Positions 16,941 through 25,464 of a stretch of 64,000 nt of DNA are shown here, piece after piece. This DNA comes from Aureivirga marina. Lineage in GTDB: Bacteria; Bacteroidota; Bacteroidia; Flavobacteriales; Flavobacteriaceae. Position 1 is the stretch's first letter; each line of letters opens with the position of its first letter. The translations under genes were made by a program, and so were the position numbers. The notes beneath the pieces were generated by a model that made no database searches, was not told where the DNA came from, and was given only the letters and a program-made list of their open reading frames with translations. The stretch covers positions 124,001-188,000 of the forward strand of contig NZ_JADPIB010000005.1 in NCBI RefSeq assembly GCF_015767265.1, in the 5' to 3' direction.

Positions 16941-17108
16941 TCTAAAATGTGTATTATATAATCTAAAATGAAATATTGGTTATCTAAAATTACTTTTCCA
17001 CGTTCTAAAATCGCTATTCTTTATTCTAAAATGACTTATCGGTTATCTAAAACCACTTTTCTATGTTCTAAAATCGCTATTCCATTATCTAAAATGATTT
17101 CATTGAAC
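16941..17108. repeat. 21-bp tandem repeat array, eight units
   Basis: The word TCTAAAA(T) recurs at 16941, 16962, 16983, 17004, 17025, 17046, 17067 and 17088, a strict period of 21 bp (two helical turns). The 13 bases between are partly conserved (cGCTATTc in two units). Units 3-4 and 6-7 resemble each other, giving a 63-bp higher-order repeat. It lies between the thiE start and the 3' end of the J-domain-like gene. Confidence 0.9.
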
Positions 17109-17129
17109 AAAAACAATTTATTTCTTTAA
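16968..17129 (+). other. Short open frame across the 21-bp array, probably not a gene
   Basis: Because 21 is a multiple of three, the array leaves one open plus-strand frame of 53 codons (start MKYWLSKIT) with a seven-residue repeat of the form SKI/SKM..... It has no recognisable start context and overlaps the J-domain-like gene by 12 bases. Confidence 0.2.
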
Positions 17130-17852
17130 TTTTTTAAATCTTGTTCTCTTTTCTAATTTCATAATTCGATCTTCAAAATAGATTTTCAGTTCATAAATAT
17201 ACGAAAGTGGATTCTCATAGTTTTTCAAAACAAAATATAAATGTGATTCTTTCTCTTCTTGAAGTTCTTCCTCAATTTTGCTTTTCTGATGTTGTAAATA
17301 TTTTACCATTGAAGTAGGATTTTCAATTGTTTCCACATCTTCTCGAACAGAAATAAAAGCATTTCCACTTAAAATATGATTATATAAATGTTCCAATTCT
17401 CGCAAATCACCTTTTTGATATAAATCATTCAATTCAGTCGTCAATTCTTGTGCTTTTTGTTGCGTTTCTTCGCTTTCATTTGCATACTTATCTGGATGTA
17501 CTTTTACAACACTTTCTTTGTACAACTTCTTTAAATTCTTTTTTACAACCTGATTTGTAGAATCATCGTTCTTTTCAGTAGATTTCGATAGTAATTTTGT
17601 AGGTTCTGTGTAGTTTTTTCCCTTTTTCTTTTGTTTTCTTCGCTTTTCTTTCTTTTCTCTTTTTTGTTCTTTATACAGTTTTTCTAAAAAATTAATGTGT
17701 TTAATTTCTTCATGTAAAACCATACGAATTTCATGTTGAAATCCATTTAATTCAAATGAAACTTGCTTTAATTCTTCTTCTAAAAGAAAAATTTCTTGCT
17801 TTAATTTTGCAATTAATTCCTTATTATTTTCTATTTCTACAACTTCTCTCAT
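17118..17852 (-). CDS. Coiled-coil protein with J-domain-like segment
   Basis: A 244-residue protein. Residues 1-60 are a heptad-rich coiled coil with many Glu and Lys. A very basic stretch follows (EKKEKRRKQKKKGK). At about 100-150 there is a segment LKKLYKESVVKVHPDKYANES with the HPD tripeptide that J-domains use to stimulate Hsp70 ATPase, then a second helix ending in LYQKGDLRELEHLY. The C-terminus is again coiled coil. It could be a dedicated DnaK co-chaperone, but the J-domain is central rather than N-terminal and the partner is unknown. The terminal bases overlap the end of the 21-bp array spacer. Confidence 0.7.
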   Translation of the reverse strand: MREVVEIENNKELIAKLKQEIFLLEEELKQVSFELNGFQHEIRMVLHEEIKHINFLEKLYKEQKREKKEKRRKQKKKGKNYTEPTKLLSKSTEKNDDSTNQVVKKNLKKLYKESVVKVHPDKYANESEETQQKAQELTTELNDLYQKGDLRELEHLYNHILSGNAFISVREDVETIENPTSMVKYLQHQKSKIEEELQEEKESHLYFVLKNYENPLSYIYELKIYFEDRIMKLEKRTRFKKLKK

Positions 17853-17902
17853 AAAATCGATTGCAAAGATATCAATATTCTTTATCTAAATTGTTTTCAT
17901 CA

Positions 17903-17936
17903 AAAAAGTCTAATCAAAATAGATTAGACTTTTAAA
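17903..17936 (-). terminator. Intrinsic terminator
   Basis: AAGTCTAATC pairs with GATTAGACTT around a 6-base loop, with T run on the minus strand. It ends the small lipoprotein gene. Confidence 0.8.
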
Positions 17937-17939
17937 ATT

Positions 17940-18131
17940 TTATTCTTCATCTTTAGAACTAGAAGTTTCAACTTCTTTAATTTCAACTGATTTAGAATGA
18001 TCACATCTTAATTCTTTATGCTTTGAATGATCTTTTTCGCAAGTTTCTGAACAATTTTTTTTGTTTGCTCCACACGAAATCATAACAATCGACATTACGG
18101 CTATCAGACCGAATAATTTAATTTTTTGCAT
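17940..18131 (-). CDS. Small Cys/His-rich lipoprotein
   Basis: This 63-residue lipoprotein has signal MQKIKLFGLIAVMSIVMIS and lipobox MISC (Cys20). The mature part has several Cys and His residues in the pattern C-x(6)-C-x3-C-x(3)-H-x(3)-H-x(4)-C-x-H, followed by an acidic tail. The Cys/His spacing suggests metal or heme binding at the cell envelope, but no family is recognised. It is monocistronic with a terminator directly after the stop. Confidence 0.65.
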   Translation of the reverse strand: MQKIKLFGLIAVMSIVMISCGANKKNCSETCEKDHSKHKELRCDHSKSVEIKEVETSSSKDEE

Positions 18132-18473
18132 GTCTTTTAAGTTTAAAATTTCGCGAATTTCGGATTTTATTTCTTTTCAATTGTAAATAAAATGTAAATT
18201 CTAATAAACTTTTATAATAAAACGAAAATTAATTGACCTATTTTTTTAATCTTAAAAATCAAAAAGTTTGAAAAGATTAGACGAGAAACTGTTTGAGCGA
18301 TAGCGAGTTTTTTGAGTCCTTTTCAAATTTTGTAGATTTTGGATTAAAAAAATAAAGTCTTGATTTTTTTGATTCGTTTTTTTATCAAGAAAAAAATGAA
18401 TAGTTCATTTTCAATAAAAAAAAGCCTAATCACTTTTAAGATTAGGCTTTTAAAATTCTTTATGTAGAAATTA
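18132..18473. repeat. Intergenic with 110-bp inverted repeat and a terminator
   Basis: 18241-18352 folds as a long stem: TTTTTTTAATC pairs with GATTAAAAAAA and TTTGAAAAG with CTTTTCAAA, with GTTTGAGCGATAGCGAG at the centre. The GAGCGATAGCGAG core recurs in intergenic elements of Bacteroidetes as I remember them. No coding frame is seen. Confidence 0.55.
18419..18453 (-). terminator. Intrinsic terminator of rocD
   Basis: AAAGCCTAATC pairs with GATTAGGCTTT around an 8-base loop with flanking A and T runs. Confidence 0.85.
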
Positions 18474-19715
18474 TTATTTCACAAACTCAGAAAAAGTTCT
18501 TTTAATAATTGAGATACAATCCATTAATTGCTCTTCATTCATAACTAATGGTGGTGCAAAACGGATAATATTTCCGTGAGTTGGTTTTGCTAATAAACCA
18601 TTTTCTTTTAATTGCACACAAAGATCCCAAGCAGTTGAACTATCTTCTGTATCGTTTACAACAATTGCATTTAATAATCCTTTACCTCTAACTAAAGTGA
18701 TAAAATCATTTCCTTCAGCAAATTTGCTTAACTCACTTCTAAAGATTTGTCCTAATCTTTCAGCGTTTTCAGCTAAATGTTCATTTTTCACAACTTCTAA
18801 TGCAGCGATTGCAACTCTAGCAGCAACAGGATTTCCACCGAAAGTAGATCCATGTTGTCCTGGCTTAATTACATTCATTACAGAATCATCTGCTAAAACA
18901 GCAGAAACAGGATAAGCTCCTCCAGATAATGCTTTTCCTAAAACTAAAATATCAGGATGAACATTTTCGTGGTTTACAGCTAATAATTGTCCAGTTCTTG
19001 CGATTCCAGTTTGTACCTCATCAGCGATGAATAATACATTATGTTTTTCACAAAGTTCTTTTGCTTTTGCTAAATATCCTTCAGAAGGAACATAAACTCC
19101 AGCTTCACCTTGAATTGGCTCTACTAAGAATCCAGCAACGTTTGGTGTGTTTTCTAAAGCAGCTTCCAAAGCAGCTAAATTATCATACTCAACTTTTACG
19201 AATCCATCTGTATAAGGTCCGAAGTTTTTACGAGCAACCTCATCATTAGAGAAAGAAATAATTGTTGTAGTTCTTCCGTGGAAATTATTTTCACAAACGA
19301 TGATGTTTGCTTCATTTTCATTGATTCCACGAACTTCATAAGCCCATTTTCTACAAAGTTTAATTGCAGTTTCTACAGCCTCCGCTCCAGTGTTCATTGG
19401 AAGAACTTTATCAAATCCAAAATATTCTGTAATATATTTCTCATATTTCCCAAGCATATCATTATAAAATGCTCTAGAAGTTAAAGTTAACGTTTGGATT
19501 TGGTCAGCCATTGCTCCCACGATATCTGGGTGGCAGTGCCCTTGGTTTACAGCAGAATAAGCAGATAGGAAATCATAATATTTTTTTCCTTCTGCATCCC
19601 ATACATAAACTCCTTGTCCTTTTGATAATACTACTGGAAGTGGGTGATAATTATGTGCTCCATATCTATCCTCCAATGCAATTGCTTCAGCTGATGAAAT
19701 TTTTTCTGATACCAT
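18474..19715 (-). CDS. rocD: Ornithine aminotransferase
   Basis: Class III PLP aminotransferase that converts ornithine and 2-oxoglutarate to glutamate semialdehyde and glutamate. I chose the start [27 protein letters not shown] at 19715, which gives 413 residues, the family's usual length. Landmarks are [73 protein letters not shown] and VLGKALSGG, whose Lys is the PLP anchor, then [11 protein letters not shown]. It is encoded alone with its own terminator. It links arginine and proline metabolism. Confidence 0.95.
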   Translation of the reverse strand: MVSEKISSAEAIALEDRYGAHNYHPLPVVLSKGQGVYVWDAEGKKYYDFLSAYSAVNQGHCHPDIVGAMADQIQTLTLTSRAFYNDMLGKYEKYITEYFGFDKVLPMNTGAEAVETAIKLCRKWAYEVRGINENEANIIVCENNFHGRTTTIISFSNDEVARKNFGPYTDGFVKVEYDNLAALEAALENTPNVAGFLVEPIQGEAGVYVPSEGYLAKAKELCEKHNVLFIADEVQTGIARTGQLLAVNHENVHPDILVLGKALSGGAYPVSAVLADDSVMNVIKPGQHGSTFGGNPVAARVAIAALEVVKNEHLAENAERLGQIFRSELSKFAEGNDFITLVRGKGLLNAIVVNDTEDSSTAWDLCVQLKENGLLAKPTHGNIIRFAPPLVMNEEQLMDCISIIKRTFSEFVK

Positions 19716-20032
19716 CACTAAATTTTTTAAATTATAAAAACTACAATTCCTTCTTAAAATAGGAGAGAAATCATCCTTAAGTGGCCGCAAATTACTAAAT
19801 ATTTTGGACATTTCTTCCCGACCTTTAAAAAGAATTTTAATCTATTTTTTATTTGGAATGGCAACGAATTTCATTCCATAATTCTATTTTTCGATTCTTG
19901 AAACAATAAAGTTTTATTAAAAATACAGACGTTAAATATTCCTTAAACATTTTTGATTCCAGAAATAAAGCAAGAAATTTAATAGTAAATAAAGATTTAT
20001 AATTAAAATTCCTAACTTTTTAATCAAATAAT
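19716..20032. other. Divergent intergenic region
   Basis: 317 bp between the divergent rocD and barrel protein genes. It must carry both promoters. AT-rich; no clear TAnnTTTG pair, RNA motif or repeat is seen. Confidence 0.4.
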
Positions 20033-20623
20033 ATGAAAAAATTAATCTTTACTTTAATATTCTTATTTGGAATTACAAATATGAATGCACAAGAACAAGG
20101 AACAAGTCAAATTAGTGTTGGATATGGAGTTTTGTCTTCTAATTTAATTATTGATGCTCTTACTGAAATTATTACATATCCAGCTTCTTTAGGAACAATT
20201 ACCTATGATAATGAAAGTTCTACAGGAAGTATTTTCTTAACTTATAAATATGCAGCTCAAGATCGTTGGATGATTGGAGGAACTTTTGTCTATGAAAGCT
20301 TAAAAAAAGATGTAATCGTAGCTGGAGTTAATTCTGGTGAACAAAAAAATAATAGTTATACCATCGCTTTTGAAACAGATTATCGATATATTTCTAGTTC
20401 TTTATTTCAAATGTATTCTGGAGCAGGAATTGGTTATACTTTCTCAGATGAAGAATTTACTTCAAGTTCAAATGCGAATAATAATATTAGTGATAATGGT
20501 GGAAATGTCAATTTTCAAATTACTGCGCTTGGAATTCGCTTAGGAGATGATATTGCTTTCTTTGCAGAAGGTGGTTTTGGTTATAAAGGAATAATTAATG
20601 CTGGAATTAGTTTTCAGCTTTAA
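20033..20623 (+). CDS. Outer-membrane beta-barrel protein, small
   Basis: A 196-residue protein. Signal peptide MKKLIFTLIFLFGITNMNAQ, ending with the Flavobacteria-typical A-x-A-Q. The mature part has alternating hydrophobic strands such as GSIFLTYKYAAQDRWMIGGTFVYES, ETDYRYISSSLFQMYSGAGIGYTF and a terminal GFGYKGIINAGISFQL that ends in an aromatic-like barrel strand. It fits an OmpW/outer membrane protein beta-barrel domain of 8 strands. No ligand can be inferred. It is monocistronic, followed by a strong terminator. Confidence 0.75.
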   Translation: MKKLIFTLIFLFGITNMNAQEQGTSQISVGYGVLSSNLIIDALTEIITYPASLGTITYDNESSTGSIFLTYKYAAQDRWMIGGTFVYESLKKDVIVAGVNSGEQKNNSYTIAFETDYRYISSSLFQMYSGAGIGYTFSDEEFTSSSNANNNISDNGGNVNFQITALGIRLGDDIAFFAEGGFGYKGIINAGISFQL

Positions 20624-20627
20624 AAGA

Positions 20628-20660
20628 AAAAATCCAATTAGAAATAATTGGATTTTTTTT
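20628..20660 (+). terminator. Intrinsic terminator
   Basis: AAATCCAATTA pairs with TAATTGGATTT around a 4-base loop, followed by a T run. Confidence 0.9.
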
Positions 20661-20693
20661 AACTCATTTTTATTCTAATACTATTTTATAACT

Positions 20694-21146
20694 CTATTTA
20701 TTCCCTTTACTTTCTAAGAAAAGCATATAGATTCCTTTTTCATTATCACTTAAATCTAATGCTCCATCTTTCTATAAAGATTCTAAATTCACTTCCATTT
20801 TACGCCTTAAGAAATCTACTAAATAAGCATTTTCTATTACATTGATTTCATTATGATTTAAATTTAATTCTACTTTTCCTTTGTCGGATTTGGGAAAACA
20901 ACAGAAGTTTTTTGATTTTCTCTAGGATGAATTACTTTACAACTTACTCTATATAATGCATTCAATTCAAATTTTGTTATGGCTCTATTATAAATAGCAA
21001 TATCATCTAAAGTATCTTTAAAATATCTCCAACCTGCTCCAGAAATTTCATCTGTAAAACCTTCAAGTTCATTCGTTAGAATTTGTTGGTCAAATGACTT
21101 AAAGCCTAGTAAAGCTAAAACTCCTAATAATAAAATCTTTTCACAC
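20694..21146 (-). pseudogene. Decayed LamG-type T9SS-exported protein
   Basis: Reading the minus strand gives a remnant signal peptide (KILLLGVLALLGFKSF; the initiator ATG is lost, now TGTGAAAAG). It runs directly into a LamG/concanavalin-like end motif (DDIAIYNRAITKFELNALYR) and a T9SS type A sorting domain starting SVVFPNPTKEK. A frameshift near 20870-20882 moves the frame to KVELNLNHNEINVIENAYLV. An in-frame TAG at 20772-20774 then interrupts it before DLSDNEKGIYMLFLESK and the final stop. The signal joins the end of the LamG domain with no catalytic or adhesive body between, so a large internal deletion is also likely. Confidence 0.8.
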
Positions 21147-21255
21147 TCTATACTTTATTAATAATCAGATTTTTAACCTCATCACCATATTTATAAAAAG
21201 ACTATTTTCATTGTAAATCCTAGATTTTCCTTACATTTAGAAAAAAATAAAGATT

Positions 21256-21573
21256 ATGATTTTAACAACAACAAACACATTAGAGACACATCAAATCAAC
21301 AAATATTTAGGAATTGTAACAGGAGAAACCATTATTGGAGCGAATATTTTCAAAGATTTCTTTGCAGGAATCACAGATATTGTTGGAGGACGTTCTGGTT
21401 CTTATGAAAAAGTTTTAAGAGAAGCAAAAGACAATGCACTTCGTGAAATGGAAGAAATTGCCAAAAGAATGGGCGCAGATGCAGTTGTAGGAATCGATTT
21501 AGATTATGAAACTATTGGAAATAATGGTGGAATGATTATGGTTACAGCTTCTGGAACAGCAGTGAAATTTTAA
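21256..21573 (+). CDS. YbjQ/UPF0145 family protein
   Basis: A 105-residue single-domain protein. The family pattern is clear: [28 protein letters not shown], then [49 protein letters not shown] and a terminal [13 protein letters not shown]. These proteins form pentamers, and the domain is labelled heavy-metal-binding in databases, but the function is not established. It is full length and monocistronic with a terminator. Confidence 0.92.
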   Translation: MILTTTNTLETHQINKYLGIVTGETIIGANIFKDFFAGITDIVGGRSGSYEKVLREAKDNALREMEEIAKRMGADAVVGIDLDYETIGNNGGMIMVTASGTAVKF

Positions 21574-21584
21574 AAACTAAAATA

Positions 21585-21614
21585 AAAAAGCATATCCTTA
21601 TGATATGCTTTTAC
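21585..21614 (+). terminator. Intrinsic terminator
   Basis: AAAAGCATATC pairs with GATATGCTTTT around a 5-base loop. Confidence 0.85.
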
Positions 21615-21884
21615 TTTTTTGAAGTAAAAATCTCTTCTTTTCTTTTATTATATAATTAAATTCTTCCCCTAATAGAAATTTCAATTCAAACCTAAATCTC
21701 ATTCATTCAAATTTTTAGTATTTAAGAATAACTATTCTTTAAAATTTAAATTTAAGTCAGAATCATTTTAAGTTAAAAAACTAAAATTAAAAAGCTTTAT
21801 ATTCGTTTTAAAATAACTAATTTTGCTTTCTTTTGAAGAAAAAGAATGGCAAATTACTTATTCTTTTATAAAAATTACCCCTAA
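21615..21884. other. Intergenic upstream of glycan genes
   Basis: AT-rich spacer expected to hold the promoter for the flippase gene. I see no further gene, repeat or clear motif. Confidence 0.4.
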
Positions 21885-23333
21885 ATGAATGACTTAAAAC
21901 AGAAAGCTGTAAAAGGCGTAAGTTGGAGTTTTATTGATAATATTGCAAACTCTGGAATTACATTTTTAGTTGGTTTGATACTAGCTAATATCTTGACACC
22001 TGCTGAATTCGGAATTCTTGGGATGATTACTGTATTTATCGCAGTTTCTAATTCTATTGTAGACAGTGGTTTTTCTAATGCCTTGATACGAAAAGTTGAT
22101 GCAAAAAACATTGATTACAATACTACTTTTATCTTCAATTTTATTTTAGGAGTAATTTTATACATTCTATTATTTCTTTTTTCACCAGCAATCAGTAGAT
22201 TTTTTGGTGAACCAATTCTTGTTCCAATTACAAGAGCAATGGGACTTATTTTAATCATAAATTCATTTGGAATTGTACAAAGAACACTTTTAATCAAAGA
22301 AGTTGATTTTAAAACACAAACTAAAATTTCTTTAATTGCTTCTTGTGTCAGTGGCGTGATTGGAATTGTCATGGCTTATAAAAATTTCGGAGTTTGGAGT
22401 TTGGTTGGACAACAATTATCTAGACAATTTTTAACTTCTTTATTTCTATGGATTTTTAATAAATGGCGACCAACTTTTGAATTTTCTATGAAAAGTTTTA
22501 AAGAATTATTTGGTTTTGGCTCTAAATTATTGATTTCAGGAGTTATTGATACCATTTATCGTTACATTTATTATATCGTAATTGGTCGATTTTATTCAGC
22601 AGGACAACTTGGCCAATATACACAAGCAGATAAATTCAATACAATTTTTTCAAGCAATTTGACAAATATTGTACAAAGAGTTAGTTATCCTGTTTTGTGT
22701 AAAATTCAAGATAATGATGAACGATTAAAAGCTACTTATCAAAAGGTCATTAAATTTACAATGCTAATTACTTTTGCTTGTATGCTTGGACTTGTGGCTG
22801 TTGCAAAACCATTAATTATTTTCCTTGTTGGAGAAAAATGGCTTGTTGCAGTCGGATATTTACAAATTATTTGTTTTGGTGGAATGCTATATCCTTTACA
22901 TTCTATCAATTTAAATATTTTACAAGTAAAAGGAAGATCTGATTTATTTTTAAAACTAGAAATTATTAAAAAAATCATTGCAATTGCACCAATTGTAGTT
23001 GGAATTTTATATGGAATAAAATTTATGCTTTGGGGAGGAGTTCTTATTTCTTTCTTTTCTTATTTCTTAAATACTTATTACTCTTCAACTTTAATTAAAT
23101 ATAATGTTTGGGAACAAATTAAAGATATTATTCCAAGTTTTTTAGTTTCGATTTTTGTTGCAATAACTATGTGGAGCATCACGTTATTCAACTATTCAAA
23201 TTGGGTAATATTATTACTACAAATCATAACAGGTGGTGGATTAGCAATTTTAATTTATGAAATTTTAAAACTACCTGAATATCTTGAAATCAAAAATATT
23301 GCTCTTTCACTAATTAAAAGAAAAAAAATATGA
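21885..23333 (+). CDS. Wzx-type oligosaccharide flippase
   Basis: This 482-residue membrane protein has about 14 hydrophobic segments and belongs to the MOP/PST superfamily. The N-terminus LKQKAVKGVSWSFIDNIANSGITFLVGLILANILTPAEFGILGMI is the hallmark of the lipopolysaccharide/colanic acid translocase subgroup (WzxC-like). It would flip undecaprenyl-linked repeat units across the inner membrane. Its stop overlaps the start of the aminotransferase gene (ATGA), so the two are translationally coupled. Together with the next two genes it forms a short surface-glycan segment; a polymerase and more glycosyltransferases are absent from the window. Confidence 0.9.
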   Translation: MNDLKQKAVKGVSWSFIDNIANSGITFLVGLILANILTPAEFGILGMITVFIAVSNSIVDSGFSNALIRKVDAKNIDYNTTFIFNFILGVILYILLFLFSPAISRFFGEPILVPITRAMGLILIINSFGIVQRTLLIKEVDFKTQTKISLIASCVSGVIGIVMAYKNFGVWSLVGQQLSRQFLTSLFLWIFNKWRPTFEFSMKSFKELFGFGSKLLISGVIDTIYRYIYYIVIGRFYSAGQLGQYTQADKFNTIFSSNLTNIVQRVSYPVLCKIQDNDERLKATYQKVIKFTMLITFACMLGLVAVAKPLIIFLVGEKWLVAVGYLQIICFGGMLYPLHSINLNILQVKGRSDLFLKLEIIKKIIAIAPIVVGILYGIKFMLWGGVLISFFSYFLNTYYSSTLIKYNVWEQIKDIIPSFLVSIFVAITMWSITLFNYSNWVILLLQIITGGGLAILIYEILKLPEYLEIKNIALSLIKRKKI

Positions 23334-24412
23334 TACCAGTTACAAAACCTTTTTTACCTCCAAAAGAGGATTATGATATTTTACTTCACGGTATTTGGAA
23401 GCGTCAATGGCTAACAAATATGGGACCTTTGGCAAGTGATTTAGAAATGAAATTAAAAGATCACTTAGATGTAAATCATCTTTTATTTGTAACAAATGGA
23501 ACGATTGCTTTGCAATTTGCAATTAGAGCTTTAGACTTAAAAGGAGAAATTATTACAACTCCTTTTTCTTATGTTGCAACAACTAGTAGTATCGTTTGGG
23601 AGCATTGTCAACCTGTATTTGTAGATATTGATAAAGATTCATTAAATATTGATCCTACAAAAATTGAAGCCGCAATTACAGAAAATACCTCAGCAATTTT
23701 AGCAACACATGTTTATGGAAATCCTTGTGATGTGGAAGCAATTCAGAAAATTGCAGATAAACATAATTTAAAAGTAATATATGATGCCGCACATGCTTTT
23801 GGCGTGAAAATAAATGGAGAATCTATATTCAATTATGGAGATATTTCTACATGTAGTCTACATGCAACAAAACTTTTTCATTCTGGAGAAGGTGGATTAG
23901 TATTCACCAAAGATCCTGAACTTTTAAAAAAGATGGCTTATATGCGTAATTTTGGTCATAATGGACCTGAAAATTTTCAAGGTTTAGGAATTAATGGAAA
24001 AAATTCAGAGTTTCACGCTGCAATGGGATTGGCAAATTTAAATTATATCCAAGATATTCATGAAAAAAGAAAGCTTTTAACTGAAAGGTATGATGAAAAA
24101 TTAACAAATTTAAAATCTATAAAACCTCTTTGGCATGATAATGCGTGTAAAAATTATGCATATTATCCAATAATATTTGAATCAGAAGAATTACTTTTAA
24201 AATGTATTGAAGTTTTAAAAGCTAAAGAAATTTTTGGAAGAAGATACTTCTATCCTTCTTTAGCTACTAGTTTACCTTATTTAGATTCTAAAGAATTGGA
24301 AATTACAGATGATATTGCCAAAAGAGTTTACTGTCTTCCTCTCTTTTACGATTTAACAATTGAAGAAGTAGATTGGATTTGTAGATTTTTATTAAGAACT
24401 CAAAATAATTAA
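23330..24412 (+). CDS. DegT/DnrJ/EryC1/StrS sugar aminotransferase
   Basis: A 360-residue PLP enzyme that transfers an amino group to a nucleotide-linked keto-sugar. Landmarks are VTKPFLPPKEDY at the N-terminus, FVTNGTIALQFAIRAL (about residue 47), TTPFSYVATTSSIVWE, FVDIDKDSLNIDP, VIYDAAHAFGVK with the PLP-ring Asp, and LHATKLFHSGEGG with Lys181 as Schiff base residue. YMRNFGHNG and NGKNSEFHAAMGLANL follow. It overlaps the flippase gene by four bases. It probably makes an amino sugar for the same glycan. The exact sugar cannot be read from the sequence. Confidence 0.92.
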   Translation: MIPVTKPFLPPKEDYDILLHGIWKRQWLTNMGPLASDLEMKLKDHLDVNHLLFVTNGTIALQFAIRALDLKGEIITTPFSYVATTSSIVWEHCQPVFVDIDKDSLNIDPTKIEAAITENTSAILATHVYGNPCDVEAIQKIADKHNLKVIYDAAHAFGVKINGESIFNYGDISTCSLHATKLFHSGEGGLVFTKDPELLKKMAYMRNFGHNGPENFQGLGINGKNSEFHAAMGLANLNYIQDIHEKRKLLTERYDEKLTNLKSIKPLWHDNACKNYAYYPIIFESEELLLKCIEVLKAKEIFGRRYFYPSLATSLPYLDSKELEITDDIAKRVYCLPLFYDLTIEEVDWICRFLLRTQNN

Positions 24413-24453
24413 ATCACATTATAAATAGCAGTTTTCTGCTAAAAACAACATTG

Positions 24454-25383
24454 ATGAAACCAAAAGTAAGTGTTTGTTGTATCACATATAATCAAGCAAA
24501 ATATTTACCAGATTTTTTAAAAGGAGTTGAAATTCAAAAAACTGATTTTCCTTTTGAAATAATAATTCACGATGATTTATCAACAGATAATTCAAGAGAA
24601 TTTCTATTAGAGTATCAGAAAAACAGCAACTTAGATATAAAATTTTTATTTCCAGATTATAATAGATTTTCAATAGGAGAAAAACCGTTTAATTTTGTTT
24701 TTGAAGCTGCACAAGGAACATATATTGCAATTTGTGAAGGTGATGATTATTGGATTGACCCTTTAAAACTTCAAAAACAAGTAGATTTTTTAGAAAAAAA
24801 CGCTGATTATGGAATGGTTTGTACGAAAGTGAAACATTTTCATCAGAATTCGCAAAGTTTTGCTAAAAATTCATGGGGTTCTCCTGAAGTTTCCTTTGAA
24901 GAATTATTAAATAGAAATCAAATCTCTACATTGACATCTCTTTTTAAAAGAGATTTATGGCTTGATTTTAATAGAGAAGTTCAGCCAGCAAAAACTGATT
25001 GGAAAATGGGAGATTACCCACAATGGTTATACTTTTCATTAAAAAGTAAAATTCATTTTTTACCAGAAGTGACAGGTGTTTATCGTGTTTTAACGGAATC
25101 AGCTAGTCATTCTAAAGACATTCAAAAACAAGAAGCATTTATCAAATCTTTTTTTGATATCAAAAAATTCTTTTTAGATTTTTCAAAAACACCTTATAAT
25201 CAAGAAGATTTAGATGATGAAATTTTATTTCACTTAGCCACGAATGCTTTAAAAATGAATCATCGAAAACTTGCAAGTACTTATTATTCTCAAGTTAAAA
25301 ACTTTAATAAAACCAATAAGATAAAAAGTCTTGTAACGAAATCGCAAATTCTGACAAAACTATACCAAAAAATATATCCTTAA
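24454..25383 (+). CDS. Family 2 glycosyltransferase
   Basis: GT-A fold glycosyltransferase of 309 residues. I use ATG 24454 rather than the preceding TTG. Visible are VSVCCITYNQAKYLPDFLKGV, IIIHDDLSTDNSREF, the DxD-like motif in CEGDDYWIDPLKLQKQVDFLE (about residues 94-99) and ELLNRNQISTLTSLFKRDLW. These are typical of GT2 enzymes that add sugars to lipid-linked oligosaccharides. It follows the aminotransferase gene by 41 bp in the same direction. The C-terminal 60 residues are helical and of unknown role. A terminator follows. Confidence 0.9.
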   Translation: MKPKVSVCCITYNQAKYLPDFLKGVEIQKTDFPFEIIIHDDLSTDNSREFLLEYQKNSNLDIKFLFPDYNRFSIGEKPFNFVFEAAQGTYIAICEGDDYWIDPLKLQKQVDFLEKNADYGMVCTKVKHFHQNSQSFAKNSWGSPEVSFEELLNRNQISTLTSLFKRDLWLDFNREVQPAKTDWKMGDYPQWLYFSLKSKIHFLPEVTGVYRVLTESASHSKDIQKQEAFIKSFFDIKKFFLDFSKTPYNQEDLDDEILFHLATNALKMNHRKLASTYYSQVKNFNKTNKIKSLVTKSQILTKLYQKIYP

Positions 25384-25384
25384 A

Positions 25385-25420
25385 TTAAAAAGCTATTCTT
25401 TATTGAATGGCTTTTTTTAA
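25385..25420 (+). terminator. Intrinsic terminator
   Basis: AAAGCTATTC pairs with GAATGGCTTT around a 6-base loop, followed by a T run; ends the glycan segment. Confidence 0.85.
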
Positions 25421-25464
25421 TTGTTTTTTTCAAAAAAATGCATTTTATTTGGAAAAAATGAAAT

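Noticed and set aside
16941-17108. CRISPR-like repeat
   Set aside because: The repeated word is only 7-8 bp and the 21-bp unit has no room for spacers. No cas gene is near.
19061-19762. Plus-strand small frames inside rocD
   Set aside because: They lie fully inside the conserved aminotransferase and have no recognisable domain.
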